Below, one piece after another: positions 7,233 to 15,303 of a DNA stretch of 64,000 nt. Each line of letters opens with the position of its first letter. Positions within the stretch are counted from its first letter, which is position 1. The notes below the pieces were generated by a model. The model was not told the origin of the DNA, made no database searches, and worked only from the letters and a program-made list of their open reading frames with translations. The DNA lies in contig NZ_MPZS01000001.1 in assembly GCF_002020135.1 (NCBI RefSeq), positions 806,001 to 870,000 of the forward strand, read 5' to 3'. This stretch comes from Thioclava marina (GTDB lineage: Bacteria; Pseudomonadota; Alphaproteobacteria; Rhodobacterales; Rhodobacteraceae). Both the position numbers and the translations under genes were made by a program.

Positions 7233-9011
7233 TCAGAAGGGCCAGATCAGCGGGATCAGCAGGCAGGCGGTGAGGCCGGTCACGATATCCATCGGGATGC
7301 CGAAGCGCAGGAAATCGGAGAATTTGTAGCCGCCGGGCCCGTAGACCATCATGTGAGTCTGATAGCCGATCGGGGTGGCGAAAGCCACCGAGGCCGAGAA
7401 CATCACCGCCACCGCGAAGGGCCGCGGATCGAGCCCGAGCGCCGCCGCGAGCGAGATCGCAATCGGCGTGTAGATCACCGCAACCGCGTTGTTCGACAGC
7501 AATTCCGTCATGAAAAGGCCGAGGAAATAGACCACGATCAGCGCGGCCTGCGGGGGCAAGGTCTGGAGCCAGGGCGCGACGCCGCTCACGATGAGTTGTA
7601 CCGCGCCCGAATGTTCCAGCCCCACGCCCACCACGAGCATCGCGAAGATCAGCGCAAGCAGGCGGCCCTCGATGAAGGTGAAGGCCTCGTCGGTGTCGAT
7701 GCAGCGCAGGATGAGGATGCCCGCGACCGCGACCATGGCGAGCGCGAGGATGGGCGCCACGCCAAGCGCCGAGAGGATCACCACCGCCGCGAGCGCGCCG
7801 ATGGCGGCGGGCATATGCGAGCGGCGATAGGCGCGGGCCTGCGGTTTGGATACATCGACGAGATCCATATCCGCGGCAAGGCGCGCGATATCCTCGGGCG
7901 CGCCCTCGAGGAGCAGCGTGTCGCCCACCACGACCACGAGATCGTCGAGCTGGCGGCCGATATTCTGGTTCCGGCGATGGGCTGCGAGCACATAGACGCC
8001 GTAGCGGCGGCGCAGGCGCATGTCGCCCAGACGCTGCCCGATCATCCGGCAGCCGGGCGAGATCAGCACTTCGACCGTCTCGGTGCGTACCGAGGACAGC
8101 TTGTCGACCATGCGCAGGTCGCGGTTCTTCTGCATCCCGAGCAGCTCTTCCATTTCGGAGCGCAGCACGACGCGGTCGCCCGCCTCGAGTTCGACCGAGG
8201 GCAGATCGCGCCGGAGCGAGGCATCGCCGCGCAGCACGTCGATCACACGCACGCCCTCGCGTTTGAACGTGTCGGTTTCGAGAACCTTCTCACCGATCAG
8301 GCCGCTTTCCTCGGGGATCGCGACCTCGGTGAAATATTTCATCTTCGGGCGATCGCCGAGCAGGAAGGAGAGCGACTGACGCTCGGGGATGAGGCGGCGC
8401 GCGAAGAGCATCATGAACGCCCCGCCGACAAGGCAGATGGCGAAGCCGAGCGGCGCGATCTCGAAGATCGAGAAGGGCTCGATCCCGCGGGCGCGTACCA
8501 CACCGTCGACGAGAATGTTCGTCGAGGTGCCGATCAGGGTGATCATGCCGCCCATCACGGTCACGTAGCTCAGCGGCATCAGGAAGCGCGAGGGCGAGAT
8601 ATTGAGCTTGCGCGCGACCTGGATGAAGACCGGGATCATCACCGCGACGACGGGCGTGTTGTTCATCACCGCGCTGGCCAGCATGGTGATGACGAACATC
8701 AGCAGGATCGTGAGCTTGGGGCTGTCGTCAATGCGCGCCTCGGCATAGCGGGTCATCGCGTCGAGCGCGCCGGTGCGCACCAGCGCCCCCATGATCAGGA
8801 ACATGAAGGCGATGGTCCAGGGCGCGGGGTTCGCCAGCACCGCCGAGGCGCTCTCGTAAGGGGTCAGCCCGAAGACCAGCATCAGGGCCGCGCCCGCGAT
8901 CGCGGTAACCTCGGGCGGCCAGGTCTCGCGGATGAACATCACGAACATCCAGGCCACGACCAACAGCGCCAGAATGGCCATGCCGGTTTCACTGAAGGGC
9001 AGTTGGATCAT
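7233..9011 (-). CDS. SLC13/DASS-type permease with two TrkA-C domains
   Basis: A 592-residue inner-membrane transporter. Two hydrophobic halves (about 1-205 and 400-592) flank a soluble insert (about 215-390) with two TrkA-C/RCK-C-like domains (VRVIDVLRGDASLRRDLPSV and VYVLAAHRRNQNIGRQLDD). The SNT-type motif is seen in ASAVMNNTPVVAVMIPV and again in TELLSNNAVAVIYTPIAISL, as in sodium-coupled anion carriers. Substrates in this subgroup include sulfate and dicarboxylates; it cannot be decided here. The insert probably senses a ligand. The downstream small lipoprotein is likely in the same operon. Confidence 0.85.
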   Translation of the reverse strand: MIQLPFSETGMAILALLVVAWMFVMFIRETWPPEVTAIAGAALMLVFGLTPYESASAVLANPAPWTIAFMFLIMGALVRTGALDAMTRYAEARIDDSPKLTILLMFVITMLASAVMNNTPVVAVMIPVFIQVARKLNISPSRFLMPLSYVTVMGGMITLIGTSTNILVDGVVRARGIEPFSIFEIAPLGFAICLVGGAFMMLFARRLIPERQSLSFLLGDRPKMKYFTEVAIPEESGLIGEKVLETDTFKREGVRVIDVLRGDASLRRDLPSVELEAGDRVVLRSEMEELLGMQKNRDLRMVDKLSSVRTETVEVLISPGCRMIGQRLGDMRLRRRYGVYVLAAHRRNQNIGRQLDDLVVVVGDTLLLEGAPEDIARLAADMDLVDVSKPQARAYRRSHMPAAIGALAAVVILSALGVAPILALAMVAVAGILILRCIDTDEAFTFIEGRLLALIFAMLVVGVGLEHSGAVQLIVSGVAPWLQTLPPQAALIVVYFLGLFMTELLSNNAVAVIYTPIAISLAAALGLDPRPFAVAVMFSASVAFATPIGYQTHMMVYGPGGYKFSDFLRFGIPMDIVTGLTACLLIPLIWPF

Positions 9012-9153
9012 TTGTGAGGCTCGCGCAGACGCATCGCGCCGATACTACAAGTGCAGCGCGCCCGGGCAAGCGTGGCGTGACAGGCGGGATACGCTTTTGG
9101 AGGCAAATGCATGGTTTTCGGGCGATTTGTCGCGCTGGAGATGGGAGCTGGGA

Positions 9154-9969
9154 TCAGAACGGGCTTGCCTGCGCGAGACGCCCGCCGATGCGGACCGCCT
9201 CGCAGCGCTTGGCGCGGCCCGAGCGGTCGTCGGTCTCGATATAGAAGCCGCAGATCGTGACATCGCCGCGTGCGGGGCTGAAGCGCTCCTTTGCCATGCC
9301 GGTCACGAAACGGCGCATCGGTTCGGCCTTCTCCATGCCGATGACCGAGTTGTAATCGCCGCACATGCCCGCATCCGACAGGAAGGCGGTGCCGCCTTCG
9401 AGGATCTGCGCATCGCCGGTGGGCACGTGGGTATGGGTGCCCACGACCACCGAGGCGCGCCCGTCGCACCAATGGCCCATCGCCATCTTCTCCGAGGTCG
9501 CCTCGCAATGCATGTCGACCAGCGCCGCCTGCACCGCGCCGCCCAGCGGAAAGCGCTTCAGCTCGGCCTCGATGGCGGAGAAGGGATCGTCGAAGGCGCG
9601 TTTCATGAACACATTGCCCAGCACCTGCGCCACCAGCACCTTGCGGCCACGGCGATCGGAGAACACCCGCGCCCCTTTGCCCGGTGCCTCCTTGGCGTAG
9701 TTCAGCGGGCGGATGATGCGCGGCTCGCCCTCGATGAAACGCATCATGTCCTTCTGGTCGAACGCATGATCGCCAAGGGTCACCACATCGGCGCCCGCCT
9801 GCAACAGGGTCTTCGCATGATCGCCGGTCAGCCCCATGCCGCCCGAGGCGTTCTCGCCATTGACCACGACGAAATCGAGGCCCCAGTCATCGCGCAGTTT
9901 CGGAAGGCGATCGGTGATCGCGGCGCGGCCCGCGCGGCCCATCACATCGCCAAGGAAAAGTATCTTCAT
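9154..9969 (-). CDS. YmdB-type metallophosphoesterase (TIGR00282 family)
   Basis: A 271-residue protein of the YmdB calcineurin-like phosphodiesterase family: MKILFLGDVMGRAGR, VVNGENASGGMG, LGDHAFDQKDM and VGTHTHVPTGDAQIL contain the Asp/Asn/His ligands of the two-metal centre. Members hydrolyse 2',3'-cyclic nucleotides and affect RNA turnover and biofilm in Bacillus. Start at 9969 (MKILFLG is the conserved start); the longer open frame upstream has no support. It is divergent from the corrinoid-activator gene. Confidence 0.88.
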   Translation of the reverse strand: MKILFLGDVMGRAGRAAITDRLPKLRDDWGLDFVVVNGENASGGMGLTGDHAKTLLQAGADVVTLGDHAFDQKDMMRFIEGEPRIIRPLNYAKEAPGKGARVFSDRRGRKVLVAQVLGNVFMKRAFDDPFSAIEAELKRFPLGGAVQAALVDMHCEATSEKMAMGHWCDGRASVVVGTHTHVPTGDAQILEGGTAFLSDAGMCGDYNSVIGMEKAEPMRRFVTGMAKERFSPARGDVTICGFYIETDDRSGRAKRCEAVRIGGRLAQASPF

Positions 9970-10151
9970 GGCGCATGGGTTTAGGGCCTGAGCGCGCGCA
10001 AGGCAACGGCATTGATGCAGGCGCGGGCGATGGCGGGCTGCTTCGGGTGCAAGATCATCATGACGATTTCTCATGCGCGCGCGTCGGTTGCGGGCTTTGC
10101 TCCGGCGCGCGCGCGCCCTAGAACGGGGGCAAGCGAATGCGGGAGCAGGAC

Positions 10152-12173
10152 ATGAGTGACGACGTTCAGGTGATCTTTACCCCCTCGGGCAAGCGCGGCC
10201 GTGTGGCGCGCGGCACGAAGGTGCTGGCTGCGGCGCGCAAGCTGGGCGTCGATCTGGACTCGGTCTGCGGCGGGCGCGGTGTCTGCTCGAAATGCCAGTG
10301 CACGCCGTCGTTCGGCGATTTCCCCAAGCTCGGGTTGCATGTGGACCCCGACGCGGTGAGCCCGCTCAACGCGGTCGAGGAGCGCTATGACCGGGTGCGC
10401 GGGCTCAAGCCCGGGCGGCGTCTGGGCTGCCAGACCGAAATCCTGGACGATGTGGTGATCGACGTGCCGCCTGAAAGCCAGGTCCACAAGCAGGTCGTGC
10501 GCAAGGCCGCCTCCGAGCGCGTGATGGAAATGGATCCGGCAACCCGGCCCGTCTATGTCGAGGTCGAGGAGCCCGACATGCACCGGCCCGAGGGCGACTT
10601 CCAGCGGCTGGCGCAGGCGCTCGAAAAACAGTGGCAGGTCAAGGGCGTGCGCGCCGACCTTGAGGTTTTGCGCGTGCTTCAGCCGCTGCTGCGCAAGGGC
10701 GATTGGAAGGTGACCGTCGCGCTGCATGACGCGGGCGACGGACCGCGCGTCACGGGCGTCTTCCCGGGGCTGCGAGAGGCGCCGCTTTACGGGCTGGCGA
10801 TCGACCTCGGCTCGACCACCATCGCGGGGCATCTGGTCGCGCTCGATGACGGGCGGGTGCTGGCGAGCGCGGGCGTGATGAACCCGCAGATCCGCTTCGG
10901 CGAAGATCTGATGAGCCGGGTGAGCTATGCGATGATGAACCCCGGCGGCGATCAGGAAATGACGCAGGCGGTGCGCGACGCGATGGGCGATCTGGCACGC
11001 GAGCTTGCAGGCGAGGCGCAGGTCGAAACGTCCGAGATCGTCGAGGCGGTCGTGGTCTGCAACCCGGTGATGCATCACCTGCTGCTCGGCATCGACCCGG
11101 TCGAACTGGGTCAGGCGCCCTTCGCGCTTGCGACCTCGGACAGCCTCGACTTCCCCGCCCGCGAGATCGGGATCGAAGCCAGCCCCGGCGCGCGCGTCTA
11201 TATCCTGCCGCTGATCGCGGGCCATGTGGGCGCGGATGCGGCCGCGGTGGCGCTGTCGGAAGCCCCGCAGCGCCGCAAGGATCTCTCGCTGATCGTCGAT
11301 GTCGGCACCAATGCCGAGATCCTTCTGGGCAACGAGAGCCGCGTGCTCGCCTGCTCCTCGCCCACCGGTCCGGCCTTCGAGGGCGCGCAGATCTCGAGCG
11401 GGCAGCGTGCCGCTCCCGGCGCGATCGAGCGCATCGAGATCGACCCCGCGACCAAGGAGCCGCGCTTCAAGATCATCGGCAACGAGCACTGGTCGACCGA
11501 TCCCGAGTTCGGCACGCCGCGCATCACCGGCATCTGCGGCTCGGGCATCATCGAGGCGGTGGCGGAGATGCGCATGGCCGGGATCGTCGATGCCTCGGGG
11601 CTGATCGGTTCGGCCGAACAGGTCGGCACGCCGCGCTGCGTACCCAATGGGCGCACCCATGAATACGTGATCTTCGATGGCGGCAGCGAGGGCCCGCGCG
11701 TCACCGTCACCCAAGGCGATATCCGCGCGATCCAGCTGGCGAAATCCGCGCTTTATGCGGGCGCACGTCTGCTGATGGACGAGATGGGCGTGGACACGGT
11801 GGACCGGGTGGTGCTCGCGGGCGCGTTCGGGGCGCATATCTCGCCCAAGCACGCGATGGTGCTCGGGATGATCCCCGATGCGCCTCTGGACCATGTCACC
11901 TCTGCGGGCAACGCGGCGGGCACGGGCGCGCATATGGCGCTGTGTTCGGTGAAGGCGCGGCGCGAGATCGAGGATCAGGTGAAGAAGATCACCAAGGTCG
12001 AGACCGCGATCGAGCCGCGCTTTCAGGAGCATTTCGTGGCTGCCAACGCCCTGCCCCACGCAACCGCCCCCTTCCCCGAGCTGCGCAAGGTGGCGACGCT
12101 TCCCGATGTCAGCTTCAACACCGGCGGATCGGGCGAGGATGGCGGCGGGCGCAGGCGGCGGCGTCGGGGCTGA
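10152..12173 (+). CDS. Corrinoid activation protein: 2Fe-2S ferredoxin fused to ASKHA ATPase (RamA/AcsV-like)
   Basis: About 673 residues. The N-terminal ~95 residues are a plant-type 2Fe-2S ferredoxin with ligands Cys39, Cys45, Cys48 and Cys93 (C-x5-C-x2-C...C). A linker follows, then an ASKHA-fold ATPase domain (YGLAIDLGSTTIAGHLVAL near 210; SLIVDVGTNAEILLG; GICGSGIIEAV; VVLAGAFGAHI). The family uses ATP to reduce inactive Co(II) corrinoid to Co(I) in methyltransferase systems. The tail (SGEDGGGRRRRRRG) is basic. I start at 10152 because GGGAGCAGGA precedes it; an in-frame ATG also exists at 10137. No corrinoid protein or methyltransferase partner is adjacent, so its client is elsewhere. 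Confidence 0.85.
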   Translation: MSDDVQVIFTPSGKRGRVARGTKVLAAARKLGVDLDSVCGGRGVCSKCQCTPSFGDFPKLGLHVDPDAVSPLNAVEERYDRVRGLKPGRRLGCQTEILDDVVIDVPPESQVHKQVVRKAASERVMEMDPATRPVYVEVEEPDMHRPEGDFQRLAQALEKQWQVKGVRADLEVLRVLQPLLRKGDWKVTVALHDAGDGPRVTGVFPGLREAPLYGLAIDLGSTTIAGHLVALDDGRVLASAGVMNPQIRFGEDLMSRVSYAMMNPGGDQEMTQAVRDAMGDLARELAGEAQVETSEIVEAVVVCNPVMHHLLLGIDPVELGQAPFALATSDSLDFPAREIGIEASPGARVYILPLIAGHVGADAAAVALSEAPQRRKDLSLIVDVGTNAEILLGNESRVLACSSPTGPAFEGAQISSGQRAAPGAIERIEIDPATKEPRFKIIGNEHWSTDPEFGTPRITGICGSGIIEAVAEMRMAGIVDASGLIGSAEQVGTPRCVPNGRTHEYVIFDGGSEGPRVTVTQGDIRAIQLAKSALYAGARLLMDEMGVDTVDRVVLAGAFGAHISPKHAMVLGMIPDAPLDHVTSAGNAAGTGAHMALCSVKARREIEDQVKKITKVETAIEPRFQEHFVAANALPHATAPFPELRKVATLPDVSFNTGGSGEDGGGRRRRRRG

Positions 12174-12308
12174 AGCGACGGGCGGGCAAGGTCAGGGATC
12201 GGCACGGGCGCTATCGCGCGTTGGTGCACTACCACCTGCCCGCGTCCTCCTGCACGACCATTTTCAGGGCCGGGCGGCAATTGCGGCAATGCGCAGCCGG
12301 AGGCAGGC

Positions 12309-12728
12309 TCAGAGAGCCGCCAGCAGCATCCCCACCATCGCGAGCATCGCGAGGATCTGCGCGAAGTAGAAAGCGAAGCGCACGAAAATCACGGTATCGC
12401 TCTGCTCCAGCACGATATGGACGGTGCTTTGCAGGATACGCGCACCCAGAACGATCAGCGCCAGCGCATCGAGGGCGGGGCTCTCCAGGCCAACCCGGTC
12501 GATCACGTAGACGATCGTGCCGAAGACGGGAAGGTTCTCGATACAGTTCATATGCGCGCGCATCGCCCTCGGGTAGAGACCGGCGCCAGCGTTCGGATCG
12601 GCCGTCCAGTGGCTCGCGCGCGTGCGACCGCTGAGAATGCGCACCCAGCGATAGGGGCCGACGAAGGCAAAGAGAATGAGAAGAGTCCAGAGCGCGAAGC
12701 CAAGGAGTGCCAGAAGGGGGATTGTCAT
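12309..12728 (-). CDS. MAPEG-family membrane protein
   Basis: A 139-residue protein with four predicted membrane helices and the MAPEG pattern (RAMRAHMNCIENLPVFGTIV followed by ALIVLGARILQSTVHIVL). The family includes glutathione-dependent microsomal enzymes; bacterial members of this subgroup mostly have no known substrate. It is divergent from a MarR-like regulator gene with 143 bases between them, so that regulator may control it. Confidence 0.8.
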   Translation of the reverse strand: MTIPLLALLGFALWTLLILFAFVGPYRWVRILSGRTRASHWTADPNAGAGLYPRAMRAHMNCIENLPVFGTIVYVIDRVGLESPALDALALIVLGARILQSTVHIVLEQSDTVIFVRFAFYFAQILAMLAMVGMLLAAL

Positions 12729-12871
12729 CTTCGTCCTTTCCTGTGCGCGAAAACCCGAGCCAGTGTCGTCCGCGACTTGGCCTCGGGCGCGGGTCGCGTC
12801 ACTATTGGACCGCCCCTCCCCCGGAGGCCAAGCGACAACCTTTCCAGAGCGGAAACGTCAGGAAGTGACAG

Positions 12872-13321
12872 ATGACCCGGAACCGAGCCGAGACGATCTA
12901 CGACACCCCTCTCCCCGAGGAGTTGCGCCTTGCGGTGCGCGCGCAGACGCAGGCGCAGATCATCGAATGCCTCAACCGGTTCTACATGCTCGAGACCGAG
13001 ATGTGGGGCAAACCGGTGGATGCGCTGATCGTGCGGATGGTGGTGCAGGGGCGGCTTCAGGGGCGGCTTTATGATCTCAGCGCGCTCTCGGCCGCGCTCG
13101 GGCTTCCGATCGCCACGCTGCATCGCAAGGTCGCGGATCTTGTCGAAGGCGGGCATCTGCGCCGGGAGCGGCGGGGAAAATCCGTTTACCTCGTGCCGAC
13201 CGACGAAACCTGCGGGGCGCTCGATGAATCCTTCGAGGCCATGGTTGCGGCGCTGCGCCGCCTCTATCGCGGGGGCGTGCTGAAGGAGGGCGAAGGGGAC
13301 GGGCCTTTCTGTCCGCCCTGA
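12872..13321 (+). CDS. MarR-like winged-helix protein
   Basis: A 149-residue predicted DNA-binding protein. The winged helix is at about residues 45-115 (LYDLSALSAALGLPIATLHRKVADLVEGGHLRRERRGKSV, with the wing at RRERRGKSVYL). The flanking helices resemble MarR-type dimerisation helices (QAQIIECLNRFYML). Divergent from the MAPEG gene, which is its most likely target; the intergenic region holds an imperfect dyad around GTCGTCCGCGAC (12762-12773). No ligand can be named. Confidence 0.7.
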   Translation: MTRNRAETIYDTPLPEELRLAVRAQTQAQIIECLNRFYMLETEMWGKPVDALIVRMVVQGRLQGRLYDLSALSAALGLPIATLHRKVADLVEGGHLRRERRGKSVYLVPTDETCGALDESFEAMVAALRRLYRGGVLKEGEGDGPFCPP

Positions 13322-13527
13322 CGATCGCGACAGAGACCGGGGCGGGCGAAGAGGCGTCACGGATTTGCGTGCCCCGAGAGACGGCGGACGCGCCCGCTGC
13401 CCTCGATCGAACGGGGCGAGGTAGCTACGTGCGCCGACTGCGTTCGAGCCCCCCCGCGAAAAGCGGGAGGCTGGTCTGGTTTCGGGCAGGCCACGGCCCT
13501 ATCGCTTTGCCGGTCCTGCTTGCGCCC

Positions 13528-14565
13528 TCAGGCGTTGAGAATGACTTTCATCGCCTTCTCGCGCGCGGCATTCGAGAACACCTCATAGGCGTCGAGGATC
13601 TCATCGAGCTTGAAGCGGTGTGTCACGAGCTTGGCCGGGTCGACCTTGCCCGAACCCAGCGTCTTGAGAAGCATGGGCGTCGTGTTGGTGCTGACCAGCC
13701 CCATCGAGATGTTGATGTTCTTGATCCAGAGCTCTTCGATATGCAGCTCGACCGGCTTGCCATGCACGCCGACATTGGCGATCGAGCCACCGGCGGAGAC
13801 GATCTTCTGACAGGTATCGAAGGTCGCTGGCACGCCCACCGCCTCGATGGCGACATCCACGCCAAGCCCTCCGGTCATCTCCATGATCCGTGCGACGACA
13901 TCATCCGCCCCCACCTGAAGCGTGTCGGTCGCGCCGAATTGCTTCGCGAGTTCAAGACGCGCCGGGTCCATGTCGATCATCACGATCCGGCCCGGGGAAT
14001 AGAACTGCGCGGTCAGGAGAACCGACATCCCCACCGGCCCCGCGCCGATGATGGCAATCGTATCACCCGGTTTGACGCGGCCGTATTGCACACCGATCTC
14101 AAGCCCGGTCGGCATGATGTCGGAAAGCATCACCAGCGCCTCTTCATCGGCACCTTCCGGGATCGGATAAAGCGAGTTGTCGCCATGCGGGATGCGGACA
14201 TATTCCGCCTGCGTGCCGTCGATCAGGTGCCCGAGGATCCAGCCGCCATCGGAGCAATGGGCATAGAGCTGACGCTTGCAATTCGCGCATTTCCCGCAAG
14301 AGGTCACGCAGGAGATCAGCACCGGATCGCCGGGCTTGAAATTCGCCACGGCATCGCCGACCGCCTCGACGATACCGACGCCTTCGTGGCCCAGGGTGCG
14401 CCCGGGCGTGACCGCGGGCACATCGCCCTTGAGAATGTGAAGATCCGTGCCGCAGATCGTCGTCTTGGTGATCCGCACGATCACGTCGGTCGGTTTCTCG
14501 ATTTCGGGTTTTTCCTTTTCGACCCAGCTTTTCTGCCCCGGTCCGTTGTAAACAAGCGCCTTCAT
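13528..14565 (-). CDS. Zinc alcohol dehydrogenase, probable 2-propanol dehydrogenase
   Basis: A 345-residue medium-chain zinc dehydrogenase. Catalytic zinc ligands Cys38, His60 and Glu61 (TICGTDLH; GHEGVG), structural zinc ligands Cys90, Cys93, Cys96 and Cys104, and a Rossmann GAGPVG at 174-179 are all present. The family oxidises primary or secondary alcohols with NAD(P). It follows acxC on the same strand after a terminator, has its own leader with a good ribosome site (GGGAGG), and carries the same palindrome as the acxA and acxR leaders. I therefore infer that it oxidises 2-propanol to acetone for the carboxylase. Family sure; substrate inferred. Confidence 0.85.
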   Translation of the reverse strand: MKALVYNGPGQKSWVEKEKPEIEKPTDVIVRITKTTICGTDLHILKGDVPAVTPGRTLGHEGVGIVEAVGDAVANFKPGDPVLISCVTSCGKCANCKRQLYAHCSDGGWILGHLIDGTQAEYVRIPHGDNSLYPIPEGADEEALVMLSDIMPTGLEIGVQYGRVKPGDTIAIIGAGPVGMSVLLTAQFYSPGRIVMIDMDPARLELAKQFGATDTLQVGADDVVARIMEMTGGLGVDVAIEAVGVPATFDTCQKIVSAGGSIANVGVHGKPVELHIEELWIKNINISMGLVSTNTTPMLLKTLGSGKVDPAKLVTHRFKLDEILDAYEVFSNAAREKAMKVILNA

Positions 14566-14644
14566 GACACGCCTCCCAGCCTGTGTTCGCGGGCCGGTTC
14601 ACCGGCCCCGGATGCGACCCTAGCGGCACCAGCGGCAGCGCGCC

Positions 14645-14661
14645 TGTCCGGTTTTCGGACA
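14645..14661. promoter_or_regulatory. Putative AcxR operator upstream of the alcohol dehydrogenase
   Basis: TGTCCG-GTTTT-CGGACA, a perfect 6-5-6 inverted repeat (7-5-7 if one more base on each side is counted). It lies 80 bases before the dehydrogenase start. A further CGGACA half-site is at 14679-14684. Near-identical palindromes precede acxA and acxR. Confidence 0.7.
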
Positions 14662-14686
14662 GCCCGTGCGAGAGCCGTCGGACACC

Positions 14687-14720
14687 AAAAAGCGCCGCGC
14701 ATCCTGAAGATGCGCGGCGC
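14687..14720 (-). terminator. Rho-independent terminator after acxC
   Basis: Perfect 12-base arms (14692-14703 and 14709-14720) around a 5-base loop, followed on the minus strand by five T, 19 bases after the acxC stop. It separates acxABC from the dehydrogenase transcript. Confidence 0.9.
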
Positions 14721-14738
14721 CAGTCTCGGGGCGCCCGA

Positions 14739-15242
14739 TCAGGCGGCCCGCTCGGGGATCTTGAGGCCCAGCCAGTCGGTGTAGAAGGCGTCGATATCGG
14801 GCTCGAAATCATGGATCACCGGATACCAGGGCGTCGGCGCCTCGACATCGAGCAGATCGCCCGATTTCGGACAGTAATATTCCCGGATCACCTGCCAGTC
14901 CGAAGAAGGCGCCATCAGCTTGGGATAGAGCTCTTCCATTTCCTCGGGGGTTTCTCGGACGCGCATCACCGCGTGCAGCTTCCAGTTCTCGCGCCAGTCG
15001 CAGAATTCGTGACCGGCCTGCGATTTGACCACCCATTTCTTGTCCGAGGCCCGCTGTACGATATAGAGCTTGGGCCCGAGCGGCAGAATGATCCTGTCAT
15101 CCCACGGGACCTGCTCTTGCAGGATCTCGAGATATTTGACGAAGCGATCCGCATCCTTGGGCGTGGAGAGCATCGTCTGCAGGGTGTCGCGGTCGATCTT
15201 GCCATCGACCAGATCTTTGATCTTCGCTTTCGTGTAAGCCAT
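14739..15242 (-). CDS. acxC: Acetone carboxylase gamma subunit
   Basis: A 167-residue small subunit of the acetone carboxylase complex, which makes acetoacetate from acetone and bicarbonate using ATP. It matches the family over its whole length (MAYTKAKIKDLVDGKIDRDT; CDWRENWKLHAVMRVRETPE; REYYCPKSGDLLDVEAPTPW), including cysteines in FCDW and YYCPKSG suited to metal binding. It is the last gene of the acxABC transcript, starts 61 bases after acxB with AGGAGAAAA as ribosome site, and is followed by a strong terminator. Confidence 0.95.
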   Translation of the reverse strand: MAYTKAKIKDLVDGKIDRDTLQTMLSTPKDADRFVKYLEILQEQVPWDDRIILPLGPKLYIVQRASDKKWVVKSQAGHEFCDWRENWKLHAVMRVRETPEEMEELYPKLMAPSSDWQVIREYYCPKSGDLLDVEAPTPWYPVIHDFEPDIDAFYTDWLGLKIPERAA

Positions 15243-15303
15243 TGCTTTTCTCCTGAGTTTCTCGGGGCGCCGTGCGGGGAGGCGGATACGGCGCCCCGCG
15301 GGA

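Noticed and set aside
13322-13527. Possible terminator or small gene after the MarR-like gene
   Set aside because: Only a weak CCCGC/GCGGG stem without a T run near 13450-13470 and no supported open frame; nothing firm to annotate in these 206 bases.
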